DNA of 64,000 nt from Rhodospirillaceae bacterium (GTDB lineage: Bacteria > Pseudomonadota > Alphaproteobacteria > GCA-2731375), in NCBI GenBank assembly GCA_018660265.1, contig JABJKS010000073.1:33777-97776 (forward strand), written 5' to 3'. Shown piece after piece: positions 37,051 through 46,051 of this stretch. The position numbers were made by a program, and so were the translations under genes. The notes beneath the pieces are model-generated. The model saw nothing but the letters and a program-made list of their open reading frames with translations, did no database searches and was not told the DNA's origin. The stretch's first letter is position 1. Each line of letters opens with the position of its first letter.

Positions 37051-37108
37051 AATCAACATGACCTAAATTCCCTGGAGGCATTGGCTTCTGTGAACATAGG
37101 GGGCGTAC

Positions 37109-38338
37109 ATGGCGGAAGAATTTGATGTTGTCATCGTTGGCGGTGGGATCACGGGCAGTGCCATGGGTATTGTCCTGGCGCGCACCGGTGTGCGGGTAAA
37201 AATCCTGGAACGGGACAAAGTCTACCAGGACCGGGTGCGCGGCGAATGGATGGCCAGCTGGGGCGTCAAGGAATTGCAGCGCCTTGGACTAGCTGACATT
37301 CTGACTGATGCAGGCGGCATCTTCGTCAACCGCTTCATTCCCTACGACGAAAATATGCCACCCGAAAAGGCGGAGGACTTCGCGTTTGACATACCGGGTT
37401 TGACCCCGGATTTGCCGCCGACGCTATGCATGGGCCATCCAGCCATGTGCGAGACCTTGAACCAGGCGGCCATAGCGGCGGGCGCCAGTGTGAACCGGGG
37501 GGTCAAATCCATCAAAGTTCAAAGTGGTAACGAACCATCGGTTTCTTATCGTTTGGAAGATGCGGACGTTACCTTACGGCCAAAACTCATTGTCGGGGCC
37601 GATGGCCGTAATTCTGTTGTGCAACGACAACTGGAATTCGAGATGCGGCAGGATCCGCCCCACAATCTTTTGGGCGGCATGTTGGTAGAGGGCAAGACCA
37701 GCTGGCCCCAGGATGCCTTTACCGCCGGGACCGAAGGCAACATTCATTTCCTGATTTTTCCACAGGGTGAGGACCGCCTGCGTCTGTATCTCTGTTATGA
37801 CTTCGATGATCGCGCCCGCTTCACAGGCCCGGACCGGGAGAAAAATTTGCTGCAGGCTTTTCGCTTGAAATGCCTGCCCATGGGTGAGGAGATCGCCCAA
37901 TGCAAACCCATTAGCGCCTTCCATTCCTATTCCAACGAGGATCATTGGACGGAAAACCCAACCAAGCCCGGCGTTGTACTGATTGGCGATGCAGCAGGGC
38001 ATTGCGACCCCATCACCGGACAGGGCCTGTCTATCGGACTGCGCGATGTTCGCATTGTCAGCGATATTCTGGCGGCAGGTGATTGGAGCGAGGCCGCGTT
38101 CGAACCTTATGTGGACGAGCGACTGGACCGTATGCGAAGGCTACGTTTTGCCGGGCAATTTGTCACAAAGTTGCGGGCTGAATTTGGCGAAGACGCCCGT
38201 CAGCGTCGTGCCCGCGCATCGCGCCGCACAAATGTTGAAGGTTATCCCTCGCCCAATCCCTCAGCCCTTATCGGGCCGGAGGTTTTGCCGGCAGAGTTTT
38301 TTGAACAGAAAACCATCGATGCCCTCATGGCACCTTAA
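37109..38338 (+). CDS. FAD-dependent monooxygenase (PHBH/GR2 family)
   Basis: A 409-aa flavoprotein hydroxylase or halogenase-like oxidoreductase. The Rossmann motif VIVGGGITGSAMG is at 9-21, the DG motif is in LIVGADGRNSVVQ (about 167-179), and the GD motif is in VLIGDAAGHCDPITGQGLSIGLRD (about 290-313). Aromatic hydroxylation or similar chemistry using NAD(P)H is typical. It ends a five-gene plus-strand run and overlaps the facing amidohydrolase stop by 4 bases. Confidence 0.9.
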   Translation: MAEEFDVVIVGGGITGSAMGIVLARTGVRVKILERDKVYQDRVRGEWMASWGVKELQRLGLADILTDAGGIFVNRFIPYDENMPPEKAEDFAFDIPGLTPDLPPTLCMGHPAMCETLNQAAIAAGASVNRGVKSIKVQSGNEPSVSYRLEDADVTLRPKLIVGADGRNSVVQRQLEFEMRQDPPHNLLGGMLVEGKTSWPQDAFTAGTEGNIHFLIFPQGEDRLRLYLCYDFDDRARFTGPDREKNLLQAFRLKCLPMGEEIAQCKPISAFHSYSNEDHWTENPTKPGVVLIGDAAGHCDPITGQGLSIGLRDVRIVSDILAAGDWSEAAFEPYVDERLDRMRRLRFAGQFVTKLRAEFGEDARQRRARASRRTNVEGYPSPNPSALIGPEVLPAEFFEQKTIDALMAP

Positions 38339-39309
38339 GCAAATAATCGCGCCGCCGTCTCACCCAGGATCATGCTTTTTTGCGTATCCGTCAGATTTGC
38401 ATCTTCCACAACTTTCAGGGGTTCCGTATCGCCAATAGGGAAGGGATAGTCGGAGCCCAGCATGACCTTATCGTGACCACAGCAGCCGCACAGGTAGTTC
38501 AGGGCATCGGGGTTAAACAGCACGCTGTCGAAATACAGTTTTTTGAAACCCGCGACAGGATCGGCATATTTGCCCGGGTGGATTACATGGTTCCGCGCCA
38601 GGCGGCCCAACATGAACGGAATAGCCCCGCCGCCGTGGGAGAGGATGAAGTTCATATTTGGGTATTTCAGGAAATGCCCAGCGAACAGCATGCGTGATAC
38701 GGCGGTGGTGGTATCACTGCCCCGGCCCACCGCATTGATCATGTCGTAATCCAACAGGCGCGGATCACCACAGCCGAACATGGGGTGGCAATAGACCGTC
38801 GCGCCCAGACCATCGGCGGCTTCCCAGAACGGATCCAGATCCCCATCGTCCAGGTTGCCCTCATCACCCCTGCTTTGGGTGCCAATCATCACGCCCTTGA
38901 AACCCGCGCCCAGCGCCTCTTCCAGAACCTTTGCCGCCTGTTTACCATCCTGCAACGGCACACTGGCCAACGGCGTTAGGCGATCCAGACCATCGGTTCC
39001 GCTCATCTGGAATTCGTTGAGGAAACGGCTCCACGCCGCGCCTTCTTCAGCTGGTAATTCATAGCCGAAGCTATCCAGCCAGCCGCCGACGATTTGCGCA
39101 TCGATGGATTGTTCATCCATCCAGGACAGGCGCATTTCCGTATCCCGCAACTTTGGCGACAAGGGCCGGGTCGGGGCGCGGCCGGCAAAGACCAGTTGAT
39201 AGCTGTCATCCTGGTGCAGCAATTCTACATTCGGGAATTGCTCGATTTTGTTCTTCAGCGCCGCCAGCATGGTCTGCGGCGTGTAGTGGGCGTGGGTATC
39301 AATGATCAT
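38335..39309 (-). CDS. ACMSD-like amidohydrolase (PF04909)
   Basis: A 324-aa TIM-barrel metalloprotein starting MIIDTHAHYTP (HxH near residues 6-8), with YCHPMFGCG near 170, LSHGGGAIPFMLGRLARNH near 228 and MLGSDYPFPIGD near 290 carrying the conserved Asp. It resembles aminocarboxymuconate-semialdehyde decarboxylase. The start overlaps the end of the molybdenum hydroxylase large subunit (ATGA), placing it at the end of a four-gene unit. It may decarboxylate or hydrolyse the product of that hydroxylase. Confidence 0.88.
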   Translation of the reverse strand: MIIDTHAHYTPQTMLAALKNKIEQFPNVELLHQDDSYQLVFAGRAPTRPLSPKLRDTEMRLSWMDEQSIDAQIVGGWLDSFGYELPAEEGAAWSRFLNEFQMSGTDGLDRLTPLASVPLQDGKQAAKVLEEALGAGFKGVMIGTQSRGDEGNLDDGDLDPFWEAADGLGATVYCHPMFGCGDPRLLDYDMINAVGRGSDTTTAVSRMLFAGHFLKYPNMNFILSHGGGAIPFMLGRLARNHVIHPGKYADPVAGFKKLYFDSVLFNPDALNYLCGCCGHDKVMLGSDYPFPIGDTEPLKVVEDANLTDTQKSMILGETAARLFA

Positions 39310-41705
39310 TCAGAATTTCCACTATTTATAAGGGCTTCAATATTATGCATGCGCATGGGCAATTCATGGATCGTATGGCCCAGGGGCGCGAGCGCATCGT
39401 TGACGGCAGAGGCAATAGCCGCCGGCGCGCCAAGATAACCACCTTCCCCCGACCCCTTCTGCCCATGGGACGTCAGGGGCGACGGGGTGCAATGTTCCAC
39501 GTCCTTGACGTCGGGAATCTCATGCACCGACGGCATCAGGTAGTCCGCGAAGGTGGCGGAGAGAAACTGCCCTTCGTCGTCATAGGCAAATTTTTCATAC
39601 AGCGCCGCGCCGATGCCATGGGCCAGGCCACCGATCACCATACCGCGCACAATGTCCGGGTTGATCACCGTGCCGCAATCATGGGCGATGGCATAGTCCA
39701 CCACCGTGACCCGCCCCGTACCCGGATCAATTTCCACATAAGGGATATGGGCCTGGAAGGAAAAACACGGATAGACCTGCACCCGGTTGTTTTCATCCGG
39801 TAGCTGACCGCCGCCCGGCACTTGAAAAACATATTGCGCCTGAAAGCCCGGCTCCATCCCCGGGGGCAATTTGTGATAGGCACGATAGGCGATAAAACAA
39901 ATCTCGGCCCAGGTCAGTTTGCGGCTGGGGTCATTGCGATCAGATATGGTCCCGCCCGCATATTCCAGATCTTCGACCTCCCGTTCCAGATTATGGGCCG
40001 CAATGGCCATGGCCCGGCCTTTGATCCGACCGGCGGCCCCTGCCGCCGCACTGCCCAGCATGATCGCCATGCGCGAGGCGATGGGCGATCGCGTCGGCAG
40101 GGCATTCAGGCTATCGGCATGGACAATGCGAATGTCGTCCGGGTCGAACTGCAATTCCTCACCCAGAATGGTCGCCATCATGGTTTCGTGGCCCTGACCG
40201 GAGGTGGTCGTCCCCATAATGCCGGTGACGTTGCCTTGGGCGTCGACGCGGACTTCACAGCCTTCCATAAAGGTTGTGATCTCCGCCGATGGATCCATCA
40301 GGTATTCGAAAATATTGTTGCCGCCGCCCGGCTCCAACACCGTTGCGATGCCAATGCCGGCAAGACGGCCTTCCGCGCGGGCCTGATCGCGGCGCGCCAG
40401 CAGTTCATCATAACGGGCCAAGTCCAGACATTTTCGCAAGACCACCGGGTAATTGCCGCTGTCATACTTGCTGCCGGGGGGAATTTGATAGGGAAATTCA
40501 TCCGCCTGAATAAGATTACGACGGCGGACTTCCAACCGGTCCAGACCCAGATGCCGGGCCACATTGTCCACCGCCGTTTCGATCATATAATTAGTTGGTG
40601 CCTGGCCAAAGCCACGCACAGGCACCTGGCCCGATTTATTGGTGCAGACGGATATCGCCTCGTACTTAACGGAGTTGATTTTATAGGGCCCGACAATGGC
40701 ACTGATCGGCTTGGCCAACTGGAACGGTGCCCGGCCCGGATAGGCACCGGCATCATCGAGGGCGCGGATTTTCAAGGATCGGATAACGCCGTCTTTATTA
40801 AAGGCAACGTCCGTATCAAAGATACGGTCCGGGCCATGGGCATCACTGCCCGCCATGTTGGCCAGGCGGTCTTCGATAAAACGCACGGGCCGGTGTAGCT
40901 TGCGCGACAGGTAGGCCACCAACACGCTTTGCTTGATGCCGCGCTTGACGCCATAGCTACCGCCCACGTCCACATCCTGATGCAGGCGAATGCAATTTAG
41001 GGGATAGCCCAAGGTGGTCGCCATCAGCTCGACAAAATTCGGCATCTGGATGGAAGCCCAGATATCCATGATTTCCGTTCCTTCGTCCCAGCGGGCCAGA
41101 GCACCAAAGGTCTCAATCGGCACTGTGGAACTGCGGCCCCAGCGGGCCCGGAAGGTCAGGCTGTCATCGGCGGCGGCGAAATCTTCAGCCACCGTGCCCC
41201 ACAAAAAATTGCCGTGGTAGAGCACATTGCTGCCATGACCGGGGTGGACCAATAGATCCGTATCGGCAAAGGCCTGTTCGGGATCGACGACGGCAGGCAA
41301 AGGTTCATACTCAACCTCGATCAAATCCAGGGCGTCTTCGGCAATGTAAGGATCATCAGCCACCGCAATCGCCACCCATTCCCCGACATAACAGGTCATG
41401 CCCACGGCCAGGGGGTACCAGTTAATTTCCGGCAGTTTCAGGCCCAGTCGGATGGGATTGCAATCCACTGCCATTTGCTCCCCGGTCAGCACCATATGCA
41501 CGCCGTCCAGGGCCTCTGCCGCCGCCGTGTCGATAGATAGTATACGGGCCCGGGGATAGGGCGACGGCAGAACGGCGGCGTGTTTTGTGTCCGGCAAATT
41601 TATATCCTGGACATACTTCCCCTTGCCGGTGACAAAGCGTTTGTCCTCACGCACCCGCCGTTTGTTCGCGACGTAGTGCAGGTTGCGACCGATATTTTCA
41701 TTCAT
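39306..41705 (-). CDS. Molybdenum hydroxylase large subunit (xanthine dehydrogenase/CoxL family)
   Basis: A 799-aa molybdopterin-cytosine-dinucleotide-binding subunit. It shows RFVTGKGKYVQDIN at the start, ADDPYIAEDALDLIEVEYEPLPAVVD, GGSYGVKRG, the molybdenum-pocket segment VRGFGQAPTNYMIE, TSGQGHETM and the catalytic Glu in KGSGEGGYLGAPAAI. The active-site loop reads GAYPGR rather than the CSFR of form I CO dehydrogenase, so it is an aldehyde- or N-heterocycle-type hydroxylase, not a proven CODH. ATG shares one base with the small-subunit TGA. Confidence 0.92.
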   Translation of the reverse strand: MNENIGRNLHYVANKRRVREDKRFVTGKGKYVQDINLPDTKHAAVLPSPYPRARILSIDTAAAEALDGVHMVLTGEQMAVDCNPIRLGLKLPEINWYPLAVGMTCYVGEWVAIAVADDPYIAEDALDLIEVEYEPLPAVVDPEQAFADTDLLVHPGHGSNVLYHGNFLWGTVAEDFAAADDSLTFRARWGRSSTVPIETFGALARWDEGTEIMDIWASIQMPNFVELMATTLGYPLNCIRLHQDVDVGGSYGVKRGIKQSVLVAYLSRKLHRPVRFIEDRLANMAGSDAHGPDRIFDTDVAFNKDGVIRSLKIRALDDAGAYPGRAPFQLAKPISAIVGPYKINSVKYEAISVCTNKSGQVPVRGFGQAPTNYMIETAVDNVARHLGLDRLEVRRRNLIQADEFPYQIPPGSKYDSGNYPVVLRKCLDLARYDELLARRDQARAEGRLAGIGIATVLEPGGGNNIFEYLMDPSAEITTFMEGCEVRVDAQGNVTGIMGTTTSGQGHETMMATILGEELQFDPDDIRIVHADSLNALPTRSPIASRMAIMLGSAAAGAAGRIKGRAMAIAAHNLEREVEDLEYAGGTISDRNDPSRKLTWAEICFIAYRAYHKLPPGMEPGFQAQYVFQVPGGGQLPDENNRVQVYPCFSFQAHIPYVEIDPGTGRVTVVDYAIAHDCGTVINPDIVRGMVIGGLAHGIGAALYEKFAYDDEGQFLSATFADYLMPSVHEIPDVKDVEHCTPSPLTSHGQKGSGEGGYLGAPAAIASAVNDALAPLGHTIHELPMRMHNIEALINSGNSE

Positions 41706-42187
41706 CAGCCCGCCTCCCGCAAACGGGTGGCCGCCAGCTGGATGGCTTCGATAATCTGCACATAGCCGGTGCAACGGCACAGATTGCCGCCAATGGCGTC
41801 CTTGATCTCGTCCAGGCTGGGATCATTATTGTCGGCCAGCAAGGCCTGAGCCGAGATCAACATGCCCGGCGTGCAATAGCCGCATTGCATGCCATGGGCA
41901 TCCTGAAAGGCGTCCTGCAATAGACCGGGCGTACCGTCGTCCTGGCTCAAGCCTTCAACGGTGGTGAGTTCCTGGCCATCGGCCTGCACTGCCAGCATCA
42001 AACAGGCGCGGATCGGCACGCCATCGAGAAGGATGGAGCAGGCCCCGCAAACCCCGTGTTCACAGCCAATATGGGTCCCGTGCAAATTCTGTTCCCCGCG
42101 CAGGAAATCCGACAAGGACAAGCGCGGCTCAACCTGCCGCGTATAGACGCTGCCGTTGATGGTCACGGATATGTTACGCTTACTCAT
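41705..42187 (-). CDS. Molybdenum hydroxylase 2Fe-2S small subunit
   Basis: A 160-aa iron-sulfur subunit. The plant-ferredoxin-type cluster ligands are in HIGCEHGVCGACSILLDG, with a further Cys in RACLM; the second cluster is bound by MQCGYCTPGM and GGNLCRCTGY. It passes electrons from the Mo centre to the FAD subunit. ATG 42187 overlaps the end of the medium subunit gene by 8 bases. Position and motifs leave little doubt. Confidence 0.94.
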   Translation of the reverse strand: MSKRNISVTINGSVYTRQVEPRLSLSDFLRGEQNLHGTHIGCEHGVCGACSILLDGVPIRACLMLAVQADGQELTTVEGLSQDDGTPGLLQDAFQDAHGMQCGYCTPGMLISAQALLADNNDPSLDEIKDAIGGNLCRCTGYVQIIEAIQLAATRLREAG

Positions 42188-43070
42188 TTTCGGCCTCCAA
42201 CAGCGCATCTGTCAGGGCATCTATCAGGGCGCGTTCAGCCAACTTGCCTGCCACACGGCGGCGATAATCAGCTCCGGCATGTTGATCGCTGCCCGGCGCA
42301 AGGGTAGCGGCGACCTCCCCCATCGCAGCTTGGATAGCGTCGGGATCAATTTTTCCGCCGCGCAATTTGTCCTCCAGGCCGGTGATCCGTTTCGGCACAC
42401 CGTCAGCACCGCCAATGCCCAGGGCGACCCGGCTGCAAACACCGTTGCCATCAAGAACAATCAGGGCGGCAGCGGCGACCACGGCAAAATCACCGCGTCG
42501 TTCGCTGACCTCGTGAAAGGCGGTGCCGGTGCGGCTGCCAGTGGGCGGAAGGGGAAAATGCACACTCAACAGAATTTCGTTATCTGCCCGCGCGGTCATC
42601 ATGGGGCCCAGGAAATAATCCGCCATGGCCACTTCCCGTATGCCCGCAACACTGCGCAGGCGCACCCTGGCATCCATGGTCAACGCGGTCAGGGGGATTT
42701 CAGAGGCCGGATCGGCATGCGACAGACTGCCCCCGATGGTACCCCGATTGCGGGTCTGTTGATGGCCCACATAGGCAATGGCCTTTGCCAACAGAGGCAG
42801 ATGTCTCTGAATTTCTGCTGAGGCCAGGGCCGTCGCCTGGCGGGTGCAGGCCTTGATCACCACCTCGTCACCATCCACGGCAATGCCGGATAGTTCGGGA
42901 ATCCGGTTGATATCGATCACCGTCTCGGGCCGGGCCAGACGCATGGACAGCATGGGCATCAAGGTCTGACCGCCGGCAATGATGATCGCCTCACCATCAC
43001 CTTTGGCCAGGGCATCAACAACCTCGTCGACCGAACCTGCCTGGATATAGTCGAATTTTGCCGCCTTCAT
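42180..43070 (-). CDS. Molybdenum hydroxylase FAD-binding medium subunit
   Basis: A 296-aa CoxM/FAD-binding-5 protein. FAD pyrophosphate contacts are in IIIAGGQTLMPMLSMRLARP (about 31-50) and the TIGGSLSHADPASE motif near 110. The C-terminal CO-dehydrogenase-flavoprotein domain follows. ATG 43070 is supported by AGAGG just upstream. It is the first gene of the medium-small-large-amidohydrolase unit and diverges from an M20 deacylase gene over 123 bases. Confidence 0.93.
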   Translation of the reverse strand: MKAAKFDYIQAGSVDEVVDALAKGDGEAIIIAGGQTLMPMLSMRLARPETVIDINRIPELSGIAVDGDEVVIKACTRQATALASAEIQRHLPLLAKAIAYVGHQQTRNRGTIGGSLSHADPASEIPLTALTMDARVRLRSVAGIREVAMADYFLGPMMTARADNEILLSVHFPLPPTGSRTGTAFHEVSERRGDFAVVAAAALIVLDGNGVCSRVALGIGGADGVPKRITGLEDKLRGGKIDPDAIQAAMGEVAATLAPGSDQHAGADYRRRVAGKLAERALIDALTDALLEAENE

Positions 43071-43193
43071 TGAAACCTCTGCCCAAACAAAATGATGCTC
43101 ATACAGTAACCATCGTAGCGGACCTGCCAAGCCATGATTGGCACTGCCAGCGCGATACGTCTATGTTTGCAGCATAACAGAGGATGAGCCCGC

Positions 43194-44492
43194 ATGCTTT
43201 CAGACCACATTGCCAAAGATATTCAAAACGCCGTGGACCGCCGCTTTGACGAACAGGTGGATTTCACGGCTGCTCTGGTCAATTTTCCCTCCACCAGGGG
43301 CCTGGAAGCCACCGCCCAGGACTTCATGGCGGATGCCATGGGGGATCGGGGCCTGACCGTGGATCGATGGAAGCTGGATGTTGATGATTTTAAGCATCTG
43401 CCGGGTTTTTCCCCGGTCTCCATCGACTATGACAACAGCTATAACGTCGTCGGTGCCTGGCGGCCGGAAAGCCCTGGGCATAGTGGCGGTAAAAGTCTGA
43501 TCCTGAACGGCCATATTGATGTGGTGCCGGAGGGGCCCCTGGATATGTGGGACAGCCCGCCATACCAGGCGCGGCGGGATGGCGACCGGCTTTATGGCCG
43601 GGGTGCCGGCGATATGAAGGCGGGCCTGGTTAGCTGCCTATTTGCCTATGACGCATTGCTTGAGGCCGGATATCGCCCTGCAGCGAACGTTTTTGTCCAG
43701 TCCGTGATCGAGGAAGAATGCACCGGCAACGGCGCCCTGGCCTGCCTATCGCGCGGCTATCAGGCCGATGCGGCGATTATACCGGAGCCGTCAGGGGATA
43801 CATTGTTCAGTGCCCAAACCGGTACCATCTGGCAGCAGATTACCGTCAAGGGCCATCCGGTGCACGCCTCCCGCGCCACGGAAGGCTTCAACGCCATCAA
43901 AGCGGCTTATGTATTAATCCAGGCTCTGGAGAAGTTGGAGGCGAAATGGAACGCCGAGAAAGACCAGCACAAACACCACTGCGGCCATCATCACCCCATC
44001 AACTTTAACATTGGCAAGATCGCCGGTGGCGACTGGCCGGCTTCGGTGCCCGCCTGGTGCACCTTTGATCTGCGTGCCGCAATCTTTGCCGATGATGATA
44101 TCCATGCCCGCGCCAAAGAGTTGGAGGATTGCATCCAACAGGCAGCGGCACAGGATCGTCATATGTCGAACCGACCGCCCGAAATCGTCTATCAGGGATT
44201 TATGGCGGAAGGCTTCGCCCTGGCGGACATGGAGAATGCCGCCGAACCAATCTCCCTGTTAGGCCAATGCCACGAACAGGTTTACGGCGCGGCCTTGAAA
44301 CAGAGCGTCATCACAGGCACCACGGACGCTAGGTTTTTTGGCCTTTATGCCAATACGCCTGGGCTGGTTTACGGACCCCGCGCGGTCGACGTCCATGGTT
44401 TCAACGAATGGGTTGATCTGGAAAGCGTGCGTAAATCCACTCAGGCCATTGCGTTGTTCATGGCGAACTGGTGCGGCTTAGACAAGATATAA
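43194..44492 (+). CDS. M20 family peptidase/ArgE-DapE-type deacylase
   Basis: A 432-aa dinuclear zinc hydrolase. Metal ligands and catalytic residues lie in LNGHIDVVPEGP (His, Asp), GRGAGDMKAG, VIEEECTGNGA (catalytic Glu pair) and IIPEPSGD. The family removes acyl groups from N-acylated amino acids or peptides. AGAGGA precedes the ATG. A PaaK-like ligase gene follows after 11 bases, suggesting deacylation then CoA activation of the released acid. Confidence 0.9.
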   Translation: MLSDHIAKDIQNAVDRRFDEQVDFTAALVNFPSTRGLEATAQDFMADAMGDRGLTVDRWKLDVDDFKHLPGFSPVSIDYDNSYNVVGAWRPESPGHSGGKSLILNGHIDVVPEGPLDMWDSPPYQARRDGDRLYGRGAGDMKAGLVSCLFAYDALLEAGYRPAANVFVQSVIEEECTGNGALACLSRGYQADAAIIPEPSGDTLFSAQTGTIWQQITVKGHPVHASRATEGFNAIKAAYVLIQALEKLEAKWNAEKDQHKHHCGHHHPINFNIGKIAGGDWPASVPAWCTFDLRAAIFADDDIHARAKELEDCIQQAAAQDRHMSNRPPEIVYQGFMAEGFALADMENAAEPISLLGQCHEQVYGAALKQSVITGTTDARFFGLYANTPGLVYGPRAVDVHGFNEWVDLESVRKSTQAIALFMANWCGLDKI

Positions 44493-44503
44493 ATAGGACC
44501 CCC

Positions 44504-45898
44504 ATGACCCAGCAACCGAACTATTTCAACCAATTCGATATGGCCGCCCTGACGGAGGAATTCCCTATCGGCCCGGCGTTTCTGCAACGATTTGAGGCTA
44601 TGAGCCGGGATGAATTGCGCGCCCTGCAGGAAGGCCGCTTTGCCACCCTGATGGCCCAGGCCTGGAAAATACCGTTTTATCAACGCCTGTGGGGTGCCAA
44701 AGGCATAGAAGCGGGCGATATCGCGGGGCTGGACGATATCGCCCAGCTGCCCACCTTTGATAAATCCGACATAATGGCCTCTATCGCCGCCAAGCCGCCA
44801 TTTGGCGACTTCCACGGCATGGAAACCTATCCTGACGGCCAATGCCCGCCCGTTATTGTGCACACAACGTCCGGCACCACGGGGCGGCCCCAGGTATTGA
44901 TGTATGGTCCCCGCAGCCGGGAAATTCAGAACCTGTTGGTGGCGCGGGCCTATTTGTTACAGGGCCTGCGCCCTGACGATGTGGTGCATTCGGTCTATGG
45001 CCACGGCATGGTCAACGGCGGCCATTATATTCGCGAGGCTGTGGTGCATTGGACCAATTCCATCTTCCTGCCCGCCGGTACGGGGGTGGAGACGCGATCC
45101 TTACAGCAGGTCCAGCAGATGAAAGATTTCGGTGTCACCACACTGGTCGGTTTCGCCGACTATATAAAGCGCCTGGCGGACGTCGCCCGTGAAGAGGGCT
45201 TGGAGCCTGGGGTCGATATCAAGATCCGCATGATTTCCGGCCACATGGGGCGGGAAGACAATATCGTCCTGTCCGAAGCCTGGGGCGGGGCCAGTATTTA
45301 TGACTGGTACGGTGTCGGTGACACGGGCCTGATCGCCGGTGAGGGGCCGGAGAAGAGCGGCCTGTACGTCATGGAAGACGCCCAGTATCTGGAAATATGC
45401 GATATAGATACGGGCCTGCCGGTTGCCGATGGTGTCACCGGCGATATGGTCAATACCTGCCTGTTCAAAGACGATATTTATCCCATTATCCGTTTCAATA
45501 CCCATGATGTTTCCGCCATGTCTACGGATGCAGCCCCTTCGGGCCTGAACCTACAACGTATGCAGGGTTTCCTGGGCCGCAGCGATAATATGGTCAAGCT
45601 GCGCGGTATCAACGTCTTTCCCCAGGCCATTGGCGGTATGCTGGCGGAGCGCCGGGAATTCAACGGAGAGTTCATTTGCAAGGTCCAACGCGATGACGCG
45701 GGCCGGGATGAAATGACCGTGACCTTCGAAGTATCAGGCGGCGGCAATAATGACCTGGCCCAGGAATATCAGGAAATTCTGCGCCGTAAAGCGGGCGTCG
45801 CCGTCGCGGTCAGCTTTGCCGAGCCTGGTGGCCTGTCTGAACTGACAGGCGTTGAAACCCGGCAAAAACCCCTACGCTTGATCGACGAACGCTTCTAA
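44504..45898 (+). CDS. Phenylacetate-CoA ligase-like AMP-forming enzyme (PaaK family)
   Basis: A 464-aa adenylate-forming ligase of the PaaK family. The P-loop is VIVHTTSGTTGRPQV (about 117-131); DWYGVGDTG and GFLGRSDNMVKLRGINVFPQAI are the later conserved segments. ATG 44504 has AGGA 7 bases upstream. Aryl-acetic or anthranilic-type acids are common substrates; not assignable here. The gene ends 12 bases before the left end of an IS91-type insertion. Confidence 0.9.
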   Translation: MTQQPNYFNQFDMAALTEEFPIGPAFLQRFEAMSRDELRALQEGRFATLMAQAWKIPFYQRLWGAKGIEAGDIAGLDDIAQLPTFDKSDIMASIAAKPPFGDFHGMETYPDGQCPPVIVHTTSGTTGRPQVLMYGPRSREIQNLLVARAYLLQGLRPDDVVHSVYGHGMVNGGHYIREAVVHWTNSIFLPAGTGVETRSLQQVQQMKDFGVTTLVGFADYIKRLADVAREEGLEPGVDIKIRMISGHMGREDNIVLSEAWGGASIYDWYGVGDTGLIAGEGPEKSGLYVMEDAQYLEICDIDTGLPVADGVTGDMVNTCLFKDDIYPIIRFNTHDVSAMSTDAAPSGLNLQRMQGFLGRSDNMVKLRGINVFPQAIGGMLAERREFNGEFICKVQRDDAGRDEMTVTFEVSGGGNNDLAQEYQEILRRKAGVAVAVSFAEPGGLSELTGVETRQKPLRLIDERF

Positions 45899-45991
45899 TA
45901 CGGGGACACAGGGTGTGTTGAAAAAGTCCTTCGAATTTGATTGAACTAAACCGCTATCGCGGTATTTGAGTTTGTAGTTTGGGGCGGAGCG

Positions 45992-46043
45992 TCCTGTCTG
46001 AAAGAATTGAGTGTTTGCCGACAGCACAATTCACCAGACAGGA
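45992..46043 (+). promoter_or_regulatory. Hairpin covering the recombinase ribosome site
   Basis: TCCTGTCTG (45992-46000) pairs perfectly with CAGACAGGA (46035-46043), and an inner pair GAATTG (46004-46009) with CAATTC (46027-46032) extends the stem. The right arm contains most of the AGGAG ribosome site of the recombinase (ATG at 46052). In transcripts entering from outside the element the site would be masked. This is a known way for insertion sequences to limit expression by read-through; the function here is inferred. Confidence 0.65.
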
Positions 46044-46051
46044 GAACCCCG

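Noticed and set aside
39306..43070. Form I carbon monoxide dehydrogenase (coxMSL)
   Set aside because: Gene order fits but the CSFR active-site loop is missing; only the broader molybdenum hydroxylase family is supported.
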